From Succinatimonas sp. CAG:777 (GTDB lineage Bacteria > Pseudomonadota > Gammaproteobacteria > Enterobacterales > Succinivibrionaceae), in contig HF987916.1 of assembly GCA_000431835.1 (NCBI GenBank), positions 1-32,949 on the forward strand: a stretch of 32,949 nt of DNA, given 5' to 3'. The position numbers and the translations under genes are program-made. Every line of letters starts with the position of its first letter. The stretch's first letter is position 1. Positions 6,487 through 14,889 of the stretch are shown piece by piece. Under the pieces are notes generated by a model. It had not been told where the DNA came from. It searched no databases and saw nothing but the letters and a program-made list of their open reading frames with translations.

Positions 6487-9097
6487 TTTTCTTTACCACC
6501 TCCAATCCTTTTTCGTAAGAATATGTGTATATGTATTTATCTTCAGCTAGGCCATTGAAATTCTTTAGTACGCCTGAAGAAGAAATTATCATTATCGAAA
6601 GACCAGATTCTGCCGAAGAATCCCCCTTATCTCCCAAATAGAGATAATTTTCCAAGCCGAGTTTGATTGCTTGATCTTTAGTTATCTGAGAAGGAGATTT
6701 TGTTTGTTGACACTGAACTATATGCTTCATCAGTTCAATGGATATTTTTCTTGTCCCAGAAGACTTTCTGTCACATTTTTTTAAGATCTCGCACTTATTA
6801 CCATCTAAAAACTCTATTTCTGTTTTGTCGTTGTTACAGCTAATATCTGAAACAATCAAGATTTTAGATTGAGATTCTGATGCATACCTAGTCGGTGCAT
6901 TTTCATCACTGATTACAACAGCTCTTTCTGCTACTGCGCTTCTAGCAAGAGATTTTAAAGATTCTATTCCTTTGCGATTTTTACTTCCAAAACGCAACTC
7001 TTGCAACATATTTTTATAATGAGGATTCTTTTCATCTCTTCGAATGTATGTTTCATCTATTAACCTTCGAATATCTGAAGGAATACTGATAGATCCAGTA
7101 TCAGCTTGTCGCTTAAATACTTCTAACGATCTACATAGAACATAGGGACTATAAACATATGAGGATGGAGCCAATGCACTGCCATCTGAATCAATGCATT
7201 CTTTAAGCTCTGCGTCAACCATCCACATATCTGGCTTAGCACTTTCAGATCTTGCTGTTGAACAATGTCTCCATAGTCGACCTATTCTTTGTAAAAGCAT
7301 ATCTGTAGGAGCAAATCTGCTGACTAAAAAATCTGCATCTATATCTAACGATTGCTCAAGAACTTGAGTTCCTATTAATATTCTTCCATTTTTAGAACGA
7401 AGTTCAGAAGATGTATTTTTGCCCAATAACTCTACCCAGTAAGATTCTTTACGTTCCCTATCAATTGGCGTAAAGCGAGAATGAATTAATCCACATTCGA
7501 TACCATTGTTTTTGGCTAAATATGCAATATCCATGTATGTGCTTTGAGCATCCTCAACAGTGTTTTCTATCCATAAAATTTGCTGTCCATCTTTAGCTCT
7601 TTTTATAACCTCTCTCCTACAATCTGAATAAGACTTGAATGCTAAATTTATATTTCTATCAGGCACAGGTTTACTTACAACAGTTTTTCTTAATTCTTCT
7701 GAATTGCTATTTACATACGACATGACAGGGTAAGATGAAGTTTCTGACTTTCTTTTTAAAAGCTCACTTCTTCTTTGAACACTCAAGGTAGCACTTAAGA
7801 TTATCACGGAACATCCAATGTTAATTAAGTGCTGAACCAAGCTGTCTAAAATAGAACCTGTGTAGCAATCATACGTGTGGACTTCATCAATGATTACAAC
7901 CTTGCCTGCCAACCCAAAACTTCGAACAAAAGAATGCCTAACGTTCATTACTGACAGCAATGCTTGATCTATAGTTCCTACTGCAAATGGATATAACAGA
8001 CCTCTTTTGGCAGATGAAAACCATGATTTTCCTGGCATAGCATCGGCACCTAATGAATCTTGAACTAAGTGTGCAGTAGAATGTAGTAAGAGAGAGCGTT
8101 TTTCTGCATTTGTACCTTCAATAACTTTTGATAAAAAGTCAGAAACCCTTGTCCAAATCTTATTGGAGGTCAACTGAGTTGGTAAAGCAAAATAGATTCC
8201 TGAAGCTTGTTCTGTCACTAGCAGTTTGTAAGCAGCATAAAGAGCTAATTCAGTCTTTCCTAATCCCATTGGAGCTTCTACTACGTACACTCCAGGAGAG
8301 GTAATATCTTTTAATAAAGTGTCTTGAGTTTCATTTGAGGAAAAGCCAAATATATCTTTAAATGTTAAATTTTTCTTTATTTTGAATTTTCTAAATCCTG
8401 CACCTAGAACAGATTCTTTAATATTTTTTTCTACATCAGACGATGGATCGTCAAAATAAGAGCCAGAGCCAATCCAATCTGAAACGCATGTTAGACCACT
8501 TAATAGAGATAATTGTGCAGGGCTTAATCTTGCATCAAGGTTCATTTCAAAAAAATTGCACAGATTAAGATATTCACTTTTTCTTAGATTGTTCCAATAA
8601 GATCCACCAAAGTCATCACTATGCTCATTTTTCAAATACGCTATAGGGTGCAATGCTCCATGATGCTGACCTGCAATTAAAGCAACATTTTCATTAATGT
8701 TCTTTAAAGCAGAATAACTGACTGTAGGATGCCCTCCAAAAGAACTTTCTTGAATTAGCTCATATGGAACAAGTTCTGGATGACTTTTTTTCCATGAAAT
8801 CCTGTCTATTGCCTTTGCTAACTTTAATTGAAATGTTGGAGATATCTTTCCTAAATCATGCACAGCAACTATCAAGCTACTATTTTTAGGAAAAAGGTTG
8901 GCTACCCTTTTGGTACAAAAATCGTGTAACAAGACTTTTGCAATATTTCCAACTATTTTGCAATGACAATCTACAGTCTTGCCATAGTCTAATTTAGACA
9001 TGTCGTTAGATAAGTAAGTTTTAGCATAACAGTTATCCAACGAAATCTTATCTTCAGAGCCCTTTGCTATTTGAACAACTGTTTTCCTTTTGAGCAT
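6476..9097 (-). CDS. cas3: CRISPR-associated helicase-nuclease Cas3 (HD-DEVH)
   Basis: This 873-residue protein is the nuclease-helicase that degrades DNA once Cascade has bound its target. The HD nuclease domain fills about residues 30-230: HCKIVG with His45, HD at 80-81 in VAVHDLGKISP, and GQHHGALHP at 143-151. The SF2 helicase follows: Walker A GLGKT at 278-282, DEVH at 404-407, SAT at 435-437, and the motif VI stretch QRIGRLWRHC. Length is close to E. coli Cas3 (888). It is the first gene of the operon, with an AGG ribosome-binding site 7 nt before the ATG. A possible promoter and a large inverted repeat lie 40-90 bp upstream, so expression of the whole locus may be controlled there. All catalytic motifs appear intact. 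Confidence 0.98.
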   Translation of the reverse strand: MLKRKTVVQIAKGSEDKISLDNCYAKTYLSNDMSKLDYGKTVDCHCKIVGNIAKVLLHDFCTKRVANLFPKNSSLIVAVHDLGKISPTFQLKLAKAIDRISWKKSHPELVPYELIQESSFGGHPTVSYSALKNINENVALIAGQHHGALHPIAYLKNEHSDDFGGSYWNNLRKSEYLNLCNFFEMNLDARLSPAQLSLLSGLTCVSDWIGSGSYFDDPSSDVEKNIKESVLGAGFRKFKIKKNLTFKDIFGFSSNETQDTLLKDITSPGVYVVEAPMGLGKTELALYAAYKLLVTEQASGIYFALPTQLTSNKIWTRVSDFLSKVIEGTNAEKRSLLLHSTAHLVQDSLGADAMPGKSWFSSAKRGLLYPFAVGTIDQALLSVMNVRHSFVRSFGLAGKVVIIDEVHTYDCYTGSILDSLVQHLINIGCSVIILSATLSVQRRSELLKRKSETSSYPVMSYVNSNSEELRKTVVSKPVPDRNINLAFKSYSDCRREVIKRAKDGQQILWIENTVEDAQSTYMDIAYLAKNNGIECGLIHSRFTPIDRERKESYWVELLGKNTSSELRSKNGRILIGTQVLEQSLDIDADFLVSRFAPTDMLLQRIGRLWRHCSTARSESAKPDMWMVDAELKECIDSDGSALAPSSYVYSPYVLCRSLEVFKRQADTGSISIPSDIRRLIDETYIRRDEKNPHYKNMLQELRFGSKNRKGIESLKSLARSAVAERAVVISDENAPTRYASESQSKILIVSDISCNNDKTEIEFLDGNKCEILKKCDRKSSGTRKISIELMKHIVQCQQTKSPSQITKDQAIKLGLENYLYLGDKGDSSAESGLSIMIISSSGVLKNFNGLAEDKYIYTYSYEKGLEVVKKNGN

Positions 9098-9555
9098 GAT
9101 GCAACCTAAAGTATGAAGCCTTTAACTATCTATACTAATTTTTATAAAGGATATTCTTTATAAAAATTTATATTACTTATTGTAATATATTCTAATTTTT
9201 ATTTATATTTTATAAAAATACATATATTCATTATTCTATCAATAAATTCTATTGATGTCATTTCTTTTATTATTTCTATAATGCAAATGTGATTTATATT
9301 TACTTTTAAAGCTCGGATATTTCAAAAGCCCCCTAATATGCCAAAGATCTGTCATCAGATTTTCTAAAACCACCATTAATTTTCGCCTCAATTAATCATT
9401 TTCTTGACGATATTAATTTCATTGAAACTCATATTAATGGCGTATTAATACAAAACTCCTTATAAATCGTTAAGTTAAAGATAGTTTTGTTTTTTGGCAC
9501 ATCAATTGCAACAGTAAAAGTACATTTGGAAATACGTCAATTTTTGGAGTTTATT
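9098..9555. other. Divergent intergenic region between cas3 and the SieB-like gene
   Basis: This 458-bp, very AT-rich stretch has no credible gene on either strand. It holds the candidate cas3 promoter and inverted repeat (9137-9185), a second inverted repeat (ATCAATA, 5 bp, TATTGAT at 9238-9256), and five ATTAAT hexamers at 9375, 9391, 9412, 9433 and 9444. It presumably contains both divergent promoters. A TTGACG at 9404-9409 could be a -35 for the rightward gene, but no good -10 lies at the right distance. Confidence 0.6.
9137..9185 (-). promoter_or_regulatory. Candidate cas operon promoter overlapping an inverted repeat
   Basis: On the minus strand TTACAA (9180-9185) and TATAAA (9157-9162) are 17 bp apart, a plausible sigma-70 pair pointing at cas3. 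The -10 and expected start site fall inside a perfect inverted repeat with 13-bp arms (AATTTTTATAAAG at 9137-9149 and CTTTATAAAAATT at 9156-9168) separated by 6 bp. That geometry is typical of a repressor operator. The stem has almost no GC and no following T-run, so it is unlikely to be a terminator. Which protein binds is unknown. Confidence 0.5.
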
Positions 9556-10215
9556 ATGAATCACGAAGTTTCAAATACCGCTTTAAAGACTATCAATACT
9601 GTTATGATGTGGTTATTCTGCCTGACCGTTTTAATGTTAATTGTACCTTGGCAGGCTGTATCAACAGAATTTGCTGACCGTATTGAATCCAATAAGATCT
9701 TTTTATATTTCGCTCTGATAATTGAAATTTCAAACTTCATTTCTCAGGCAGTTTTCTCAGTAAATACACTTTTACGCAGAAAGAACAGCGTCAAGAGAAT
9801 TCAGGAAAAAGTTGAAAAGGCTGTTGAGACTTTAGACTTTGCTGAACGCGCTCTATTACGTGAGTATGTATTACAGAGAAAGTCAGTTTTAACCTTACCT
9901 GTAACAGAACCTACCGTTAGAAACCTGATTGACGACGGTGTGTTAAAGATTGTTAATGTTGTGGATGATGTAACAGCTAAAGCACAGATCATTATCTCTA
10001 AAGAAGCTCGTCCATATATCACCTACAAAGCAATCGGTTTAACCTTAGGTAAAATGAGCGAGGAGCAGATTTCACAGATTATGAACTCAAGACCTGATTA
10101 TGCTAGAGAGAAAGCAATTCAGACCAACCGCGTATTCATCGGTTCACGTTCAGTAAATCAGTTGTACAAAGGCAATGATCCTAAGGACAAGCCAAGCAAC
10201 GACGTAGCAGCTTAA
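9556..10215 (+). CDS. SieB-like inner-membrane protein (superinfection-exclusion family)
   Basis: I take the ATG at 9556 as the start because GGAG lies 6 nt before it; the same GGAGTTTATT-ATG context precedes the second HdeB-like gene. An upstream in-frame TTG has no such site. The product has 219 residues: two hydrophobic segments (about residues 13-33 and 47-70), then a cytoplasmic region with a charged helix and LLREYVLQRKSVLTLP, VRNLIDDGVLKIV. This layout and the loop-helix motif resemble the SieB superinfection-exclusion family (phage lambda/P22 SieB aborts superinfecting phage development). Chromosomal homologues are mostly uncharacterised, so an antiphage role is inference, helped by its position beside CRISPR-Cas. 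It is divergent from cas3 and ends at a strong terminator. Confidence 0.6.
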   Translation: MNHEVSNTALKTINTVMMWLFCLTVLMLIVPWQAVSTEFADRIESNKIFLYFALIIEISNFISQAVFSVNTLLRRKNSVKRIQEKVEKAVETLDFAERALLREYVLQRKSVLTLPVTEPTVRNLIDDGVLKIVNVVDDVTAKAQIIISKEARPYITYKAIGLTLGKMSEEQISQIMNSRPDYAREKAIQTNRVFIGSRSVNQLYKGNDPKDKPSNDVAA

Positions 10216-10237
10216 TATTCCATAATGTACTCCAAAC

Positions 10238-10268
10238 AAGGTCCTAGAAATAGGACCTTATTTGTTTG
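10238..10268 (+). terminator. Rho-independent terminator of the SieB-like gene
   Basis: A perfect 9-bp stem (AAGGTCCTA at 10238-10246, TAGGACCTT at 10251-10259) with a GAAA tetraloop is followed by ATTTGTTTG. It lies 22 bp after the stop codon of the rightward gene. Confidence 0.85.
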
Positions 10269-10345
10269 TACCTGCAAAACAGCTGGTACAACATCCTAAA
10301 GTTAAAAGACAATACTTTTGAGGTCTGTCATTTGCTTTGTCAGTA

Positions 10346-10747
10346 TTATGAACGATTTTTTGACAGGTAATCTTTTAGCTTATCAACTAAACCAAGATCA
10401 GCTGGTAACCATGCAACCGAGTCTAGAGAATACTTATCAAGCCACTTGGCAGCTTCATGCTCTAAAAGCTCCAATTTTCCTGAGACAACCGTACAGATAT
10501 AGCACTTCATTGATAGATGAAAGTTTGGGTAGTCATACTCTACAGTATCAAAGTATTCTATTACTTCAATTACGGTATCTAATTCTTCTTTAATCTCTCG
10601 TACGATGGCGTTTTCTGGAGCTTCCCCCTGCTCTACTTTACCACCAGGGAATTCCCAGCCATCTTTGAACTCACCATAGCCACGCTGTGTAGCGAAGATC
10701 TTGTTGTCTTTAATAATGATTGCGGCAACTACGTTAATTGTTTTCAT
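10346..10747 (-). CDS. NUDIX hydrolase, MutT-like (8-oxo-dGTP/nucleotide pyrophosphatase)
   Basis: This 133-residue NUDIX hydrolase starts VVAAIIIKDNKIFATQRGYG, the usual MutT beta strand. WEFPGGKVEQGEAPENAI leads into REIKEELDT, giving a complete NUDIX box (GX5EX7REUXEEXGU pattern, with Asp replacing the last Gly). Such enzymes hydrolyse nucleoside diphosphates linked to another moiety. The MutT subgroup removes 8-oxo-dGTP from the nucleotide pool. It lies 29 bp downstream of the PLD-helicase gene on the same strand, so the two are probably co-transcribed. I infer this is a helper of the helicase module rather than the housekeeping mutT, but the sequence alone cannot decide. No strong Shine-Dalgarno sequence precedes the ATG. 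Confidence 0.85.
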   Translation of the reverse strand: MKTINVVAAIIIKDNKIFATQRGYGEFKDGWEFPGGKVEQGEAPENAIVREIKEELDTVIEVIEYFDTVEYDYPNFHLSMKCYICTVVSGKLELLEHEAAKWLDKYSLDSVAWLPADLGLVDKLKDYLSKNRS

Positions 10748-10776
10748 GCTTTTGATTATTCCAACTTGTCTTAAGG

Positions 10777-13758
10777 TTATTTGTTTACGATATAGTCAAA
10801 GATATCATCTCTGACTGCATTTTCTAGTCTTAAAAGCATCTTTACTACTGTTTTATATTTACCATTGTCATTTTTCATGGTGATTTCTCGAGCACTTCCT
10901 TCCACATAATTTACTCGACCCAAATAGTAAAAATCTTCATCATTCCCATTTCTTTTTCTTACAAATAGCTCTATTTTGGTAAGTAATGTTGATTGCTCAA
11001 GAATGTGCTTTATTTCCTGACTCATTTTTTTCAAATTTTCACTGTCAGAAATCCATGAAAAAATATCATGACTAATAAAAGCATCTTCGTATTTGATACT
11101 CAAACTGATGTCTTCATTTTTATGATAATTTACAAAGATAGGCAGGGTATTAGTAGTTTTATCGTATTTATAACCGCCAATATTTAAGGGCACAACAGAC
11201 TTAGACCAATCTAAAAGGCGACATACATCTGCTCTACTATACATTTTATACAAGCAGAGACTACCTTTTTCTTCTGCAAGAGCATAGTTTTTTTGACAAT
11301 AATCTAATGAGTACTCAACTAACTCCTCTAAGAAGTCACAAAAAAGATCATTTTTGAGCATCTCTTTGAAATTATCATCTACCTTTAAGTCTTCTCCATC
11401 TAGCTTAGCAAAGCTAATATCTTTAATTGTTTTTTTACCCTCACCTGTGATGAAGTTATTGGTCATTATATTAGATAAATTAACCTTTTGAACTTGAGTT
11501 AAAGCGATACCCTTACCAACTTCTAAGTGCTTTAAAAGATCAGTGTACTGCCCATTTAAGATCTCTTTTAAGATTAAAAGTTCAGAATCACGCTTGCCAT
11601 TAGCAAAGTGCTTAGATACAAACTTTAGGTGCTTTGCCTGTAGTGGGGTTAAAGTGTCTTTAAACTCTTTTTCGTACTTATCTAAAAAGTTGTAATATTT
11701 AAACTCTTTTTCGTAGTTATTTAAGAAATTGTAATAAGAACCCAAAGATTTTAGCTTACTCTTAAAGATACATTGCACGTCCATCTGGCCGTACCTTTCA
11801 AAATCAGATAATTTTGGAATTCTACCTAGCTTATGCTTTAACGCTTCATAGTTATCTCTAATGAGTTTAACTGCTGAGAAATTGGATGTATCAATTGAAG
11901 CGAAGATCTTGCTCTTTGCAATTTCATCAAAGTGAATGGTAGATGCTCCAGGGATGATGCGTTCACCTTCTTGTACATAGCGGCGCAGGTTCTCTTTGTC
12001 ATAGCTTCTATCGCCTGATAGAGCCATAGGGATCATATAATTGTTCTGGTGATTTCCAATAAAATCTAAAATCACCACAAACTCTTTATCTATGTATTTA
12101 CGAAGACCTCTACCTAACTGCTGTACAAAGACGATAGGTGACTGTGTAGGACGTAGCATTACAACCTGATTTACCTTGGGGATATCCACACCCTCGTTAA
12201 AGATATCCACAGAAAAGATGTAGTCTATGTAGTCACTACATGATTTGTCAGCTTCTATTCTGCGTACAGCATCATCTCTTACTGACTGTTTATCCTCACC
12301 TGTTAGAACTAAAGTTCTAAAACGACCTGATCTGTTGAATATGTCTGATAGTTCTTTTGCGATATCTTTTCTTGAGCAGAAGATAAGTCCTCTTGGCTTA
12401 TCGCCTGAGTATGAGTAGAACTCCATCTGATCCATGATAAATGAAACTCTTTTTTCAGAGCATAAGAGATTAAAGTCACTTAACTCTAATTTCTCGTAAT
12501 TTACATCCACAAGATCAGTGATGCCGAAATAGTGAAAAGGACATAAGAAATCATGCTCTAGAGCCTGTTGCAGTCTGATTTCATAAGCAATGTTGTGATC
12601 AAAAATTGAGAAAATATCAATATCATCAGAACGCTCAGGAGATGCTGTCATGCCTAGATACAAAATAGTAGGCTTAAAGTAGTTCATGATCTTGTCATAA
12701 CTGCTAGCACCAGCATGATGAGCTTCATCGATTACTATTACATCAAATTCATCTTGTCTAAACTTATGCAGGTACTCTTCTTTACAGATGGTCTGCATAG
12801 TCGCGAAGATAAAATCAGCATTCTCTATATCTTTTTGAGTACCTGAGAGTAGAGCTGTTGTCTTGGTGTTGTTAAAGACGATGTCATAGCTTTTCATGGC
12901 CTGCTTGGCGATCTGCTCACGATGAACAATAAACAGCGCCTTTTTTGCTTTTAACTCACGTACAGCAAAAGCAGAAGCATAGGTTTTACCGGTACCTGTA
13001 GCTGAGATTAAAAGTGCTTTCTTTTCCCCTTTTGCAATCAGAGCTTTTAGTGAGTCGATAAACTCAGACTGCATTCGATTTGGCTTTAAGCTATAAGTTT
13101 CTAAAGAAAGCTCTTTAGTTGCAAGTGCAGCCTTTTTCTGAGCTTTTACTATCTTGTAACTTTCTTCATAAACAGACTTATAGTCATCATAGAGCTTGGA
13201 GTTTTCACTGTTCCATAAAGAGTTGAACTCATGCAAAACGTCTTTTACGAATTTTTCGTTCTCTTTTGAATCTAACCTTGTGTTCCACTCTTTGTTATAG
13301 GTAAGCGCGCTCTGAGTTAAATTTGATGAGCCAATAATAATTTGATAGCTCTCGTCCTTTTTAAAGATATAACCTTTGGTATGAAAGCCAGAATGCTCAC
13401 GAACTTTTGCATTAGCTGTGATGTACATCTTTAAAGTGATGTTTTTAAACTTTGATAGTTTCTCTAAAGCTCTAGGTTCACTAAAGGTCAGGTAGTCAGT
13501 TGTCAGGATTTGACCTTTGATAGCTCTGTTTTCAAGATCTTTTAAGACGGGTAATAATGGCTCAATACCACTTGAGGTAATGAAAGCAACGCTTATGTAA
13601 AAGCAGTCACACTTTTTAAGACCATCTTCTATTGAGGATAAGACCTTTTTGCCGTACTCAGGATCGTTACTTACAAACTCACTTTTTAAAGCAAGTGCTC
13701 CTTGTTCTGTTAAGGCACTAAAAGAGTATTTTTGAAACTGTGTGGTCTTGTTATCCAT
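10777..13758 (-). CDS. PLD nuclease-SF2 helicase-DUF3427 protein
   Basis: This 993-residue multidomain protein has an N-terminal phospholipase D-type nuclease region with an HKD-like motif (His126-x-Lys128, then GSSN at 143-146, in IIIGSSNLTQSAL). A SF2 helicase follows: GTGKT at 255-259, DEAH at 344-347, TASPER about 371-376, and motif VI VQQLGRGLRKY about 550. The C-terminal DUF3427-like region includes MYSRADVCRLLDW and NIGGYKYDKTTNTLPIF. Family knowledge: such proteins are widespread, poorly characterised and often sit in variable islands. A role in cutting or remodelling foreign or damaged DNA is inference. AGAGG lies 8 nt before the ATG. A 13-residue tandem duplication lies between the helicase and C-terminal region. 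A NUDIX gene follows 29 bp downstream. Confidence 0.9.
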   Translation of the reverse strand: MDNKTTQFQKYSFSALTEQGALALKSEFVSNDPEYGKKVLSSIEDGLKKCDCFYISVAFITSSGIEPLLPVLKDLENRAIKGQILTTDYLTFSEPRALEKLSKFKNITLKMYITANAKVREHSGFHTKGYIFKKDESYQIIIGSSNLTQSALTYNKEWNTRLDSKENEKFVKDVLHEFNSLWNSENSKLYDDYKSVYEESYKIVKAQKKAALATKELSLETYSLKPNRMQSEFIDSLKALIAKGEKKALLISATGTGKTYASAFAVRELKAKKALFIVHREQIAKQAMKSYDIVFNNTKTTALLSGTQKDIENADFIFATMQTICKEEYLHKFRQDEFDVIVIDEAHHAGASSYDKIMNYFKPTILYLGMTASPERSDDIDIFSIFDHNIAYEIRLQQALEHDFLCPFHYFGITDLVDVNYEKLELSDFNLLCSEKRVSFIMDQMEFYSYSGDKPRGLIFCSRKDIAKELSDIFNRSGRFRTLVLTGEDKQSVRDDAVRRIEADKSCSDYIDYIFSVDIFNEGVDIPKVNQVVMLRPTQSPIVFVQQLGRGLRKYIDKEFVVILDFIGNHQNNYMIPMALSGDRSYDKENLRRYVQEGERIIPGASTIHFDEIAKSKIFASIDTSNFSAVKLIRDNYEALKHKLGRIPKLSDFERYGQMDVQCIFKSKLKSLGSYYNFLNNYEKEFKYYNFLDKYEKEFKDTLTPLQAKHLKFVSKHFANGKRDSELLILKEILNGQYTDLLKHLEVGKGIALTQVQKVNLSNIMTNNFITGEGKKTIKDISFAKLDGEDLKVDDNFKEMLKNDLFCDFLEELVEYSLDYCQKNYALAEEKGSLCLYKMYSRADVCRLLDWSKSVVPLNIGGYKYDKTTNTLPIFVNYHKNEDISLSIKYEDAFISHDIFSWISDSENLKKMSQEIKHILEQSTLLTKIELFVRKRNGNDEDFYYLGRVNYVEGSAREITMKNDNGKYKTVVKMLLRLENAVRDDIFDYIVNK
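11659..11736 (-). repeat. 39-bp tandem duplication inside the helicase gene
   Basis: Two adjacent 39-bp units (11659-11697 and 11698-11736) differ at only a few bases and encode YYNFLNNYEKEFK and YYNFLDKYEKEFK. The reading frame is preserved because 39 is a multiple of three. The segment links the helicase core to the C-terminal domain. Confidence 0.85.
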
Positions 13759-13827
13759 GCGCTACTACCTCTTGTCCAGAGTATAGCAGCCTTAATTTTT
13801 TTGACCAGGTCTTGCGAGATACTTTTA

Positions 13828-13866
13828 TGAAAAAGCACCTTCCCACATCTCTGTGAAAAAGTGCTT
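13828..13866 (-). terminator. Rho-independent terminator of glpX
   Basis: On the minus strand a 15-bp stem with G-U wobbles (from AAGCAC at 13866 to GTGCTT at 13833) closes a GAGA loop and is followed by TTTTT. It lies 34 bp after the glpX stop and separates it from the helicase gene. Confidence 0.8.
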
Positions 13867-13899
13867 AAAAATGAATCTTTGAAAGATTAGGTTATAGGA

Positions 13900-14889
13900 T
13901 TAGTACTCAATAGTACTCATCTTTGATAACTTCTTACGATCGTGCCATGCTTCAATGTAGCGAACGGTACCAGTTCTACCACGTGAACACATTGAAGAGG
14001 TTAGAGCAAAGCCACCCCTATAGTGAACACCGTCTAATAACTCACCTGGGGTTACACCAGTTGCTGAGAAGAAGCACTGATCAGTGGTTACTAAATCATC
14101 CACTGTGCGGATTGCTTTTAGATCAAAACCGTCTTTAATGATTGCTTCGCGCTCTTCTTCTGTCTTTGGCTTTAATCTTGTGAGCATCTGAGCACCGGTA
14201 CCCTTTAGGGCACAGGCTGTTACCACAGCTTCAGGAGTACCACCAACACCTACTAACATATCGATGTCTGATCTTGGATCGATGGTCATTAAGGCACCAG
14301 CGATATCACCATCTGAGTGAACCATTACACGAGCACCAGCTGCGTGGATCTGATTGATTAACTCAGCATGACGAGGCTTATCTAATACGAATACCTTTAA
14401 GTCACCTACTCTCTTACCTAATGCTTTAGCTACATTTAAAAGATTATCTTTGATTGGAGCATCAAGATCAATAACATTAGCAGCCTCAGGACCTACCGCC
14501 ATTTTTTCACAGTAGTAGCTGTGACCTGGGTTGAACATTGTGCCCTTTAATGCGATACCAACAGCAGCAATACCATTTGGTCTACCACCTGCAACACATG
14601 AAGTTCCGTCGATAGGATCAACTGCGATATCAAACTCTAAGCCGTCACCGAAACCTACTTTTTCGCCAGTGTATAGCATAGGAGCATCATCTTTTTCACC
14701 TTCGCCGATGACAATGGTTCCTTTGATATGCAAACTTTGGAATGCAATACGCATTGCATCTACAGCAGCTCTATCAACCAGCTCTTTATCCCCAAGACCT
14801 GTGAATTTTGCTGAAGCTAAAGCAGCAGCTTCTGTTACACGAACTAAATCAAGAGCGATATTCTTATCGGCTAAATGTTGTTGCATCAT
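13900..14889 (-). CDS. glpX: Class II fructose-1,6-bisphosphatase GlpX
   Basis: This 329-residue cytosolic enzyme of gluconeogenesis dephosphorylates fructose-1,6-bisphosphate to fructose-6-phosphate. The metal and substrate motifs GEGEKDDAPM (residues 62-71) and DPIDGT (91-96) are those of the GlpX family, and length is close to E. coli GlpX (336). Two adjacent ATG codons are possible starts. The second, at 14886, is better spaced from AGAGG (5 nt against 2 nt), so the protein may lack the first Met. It appears to be a single-gene unit: a terminator follows, and palindromes lie just upstream. In E. coli glpX belongs to the glycerol operon, but no glycerol genes are seen here. Confidence 0.96.
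   Translation of the reverse strand: MMQQHLADKNIALDLVRVTEAAALASAKFTGLGDKELVDRAAVDAMRIAFQSLHIKGTIVIGEGEKDDAPMLYTGEKVGFGDGLEFDIAVDPIDGTSCVAGGRPNGIAAVGIALKGTMFNPGHSYYCEKMAVGPEAANVIDLDAPIKDNLLNVAKALGKRVGDLKVFVLDKPRHAELINQIHAAGARVMVHSDGDIAGALMTIDPRSDIDMLVGVGGTPEAVVTACALKGTGAQMLTRLKPKTEEEREAIIKDGFDLKAIRTVDDLVTTDQCFFSATGVTPGELLDGVHYRGGFALTSSMCSRGRTGTVRYIEAWHDRKKLSKMSTIEY

Noticed and set aside
6365..6550. Plus-strand frame across the cas3/cas8e junction
   Set aside because: Lies antisense to two well-supported cas genes and has no recognisable sequence.
10266..10291. Inverted repeat TTGTACC/GGTACAA after the SieB-like terminator
   Set aside because: Seven-bp arms with a 12-nt loop and no T-run on either strand; weak and probably chance.
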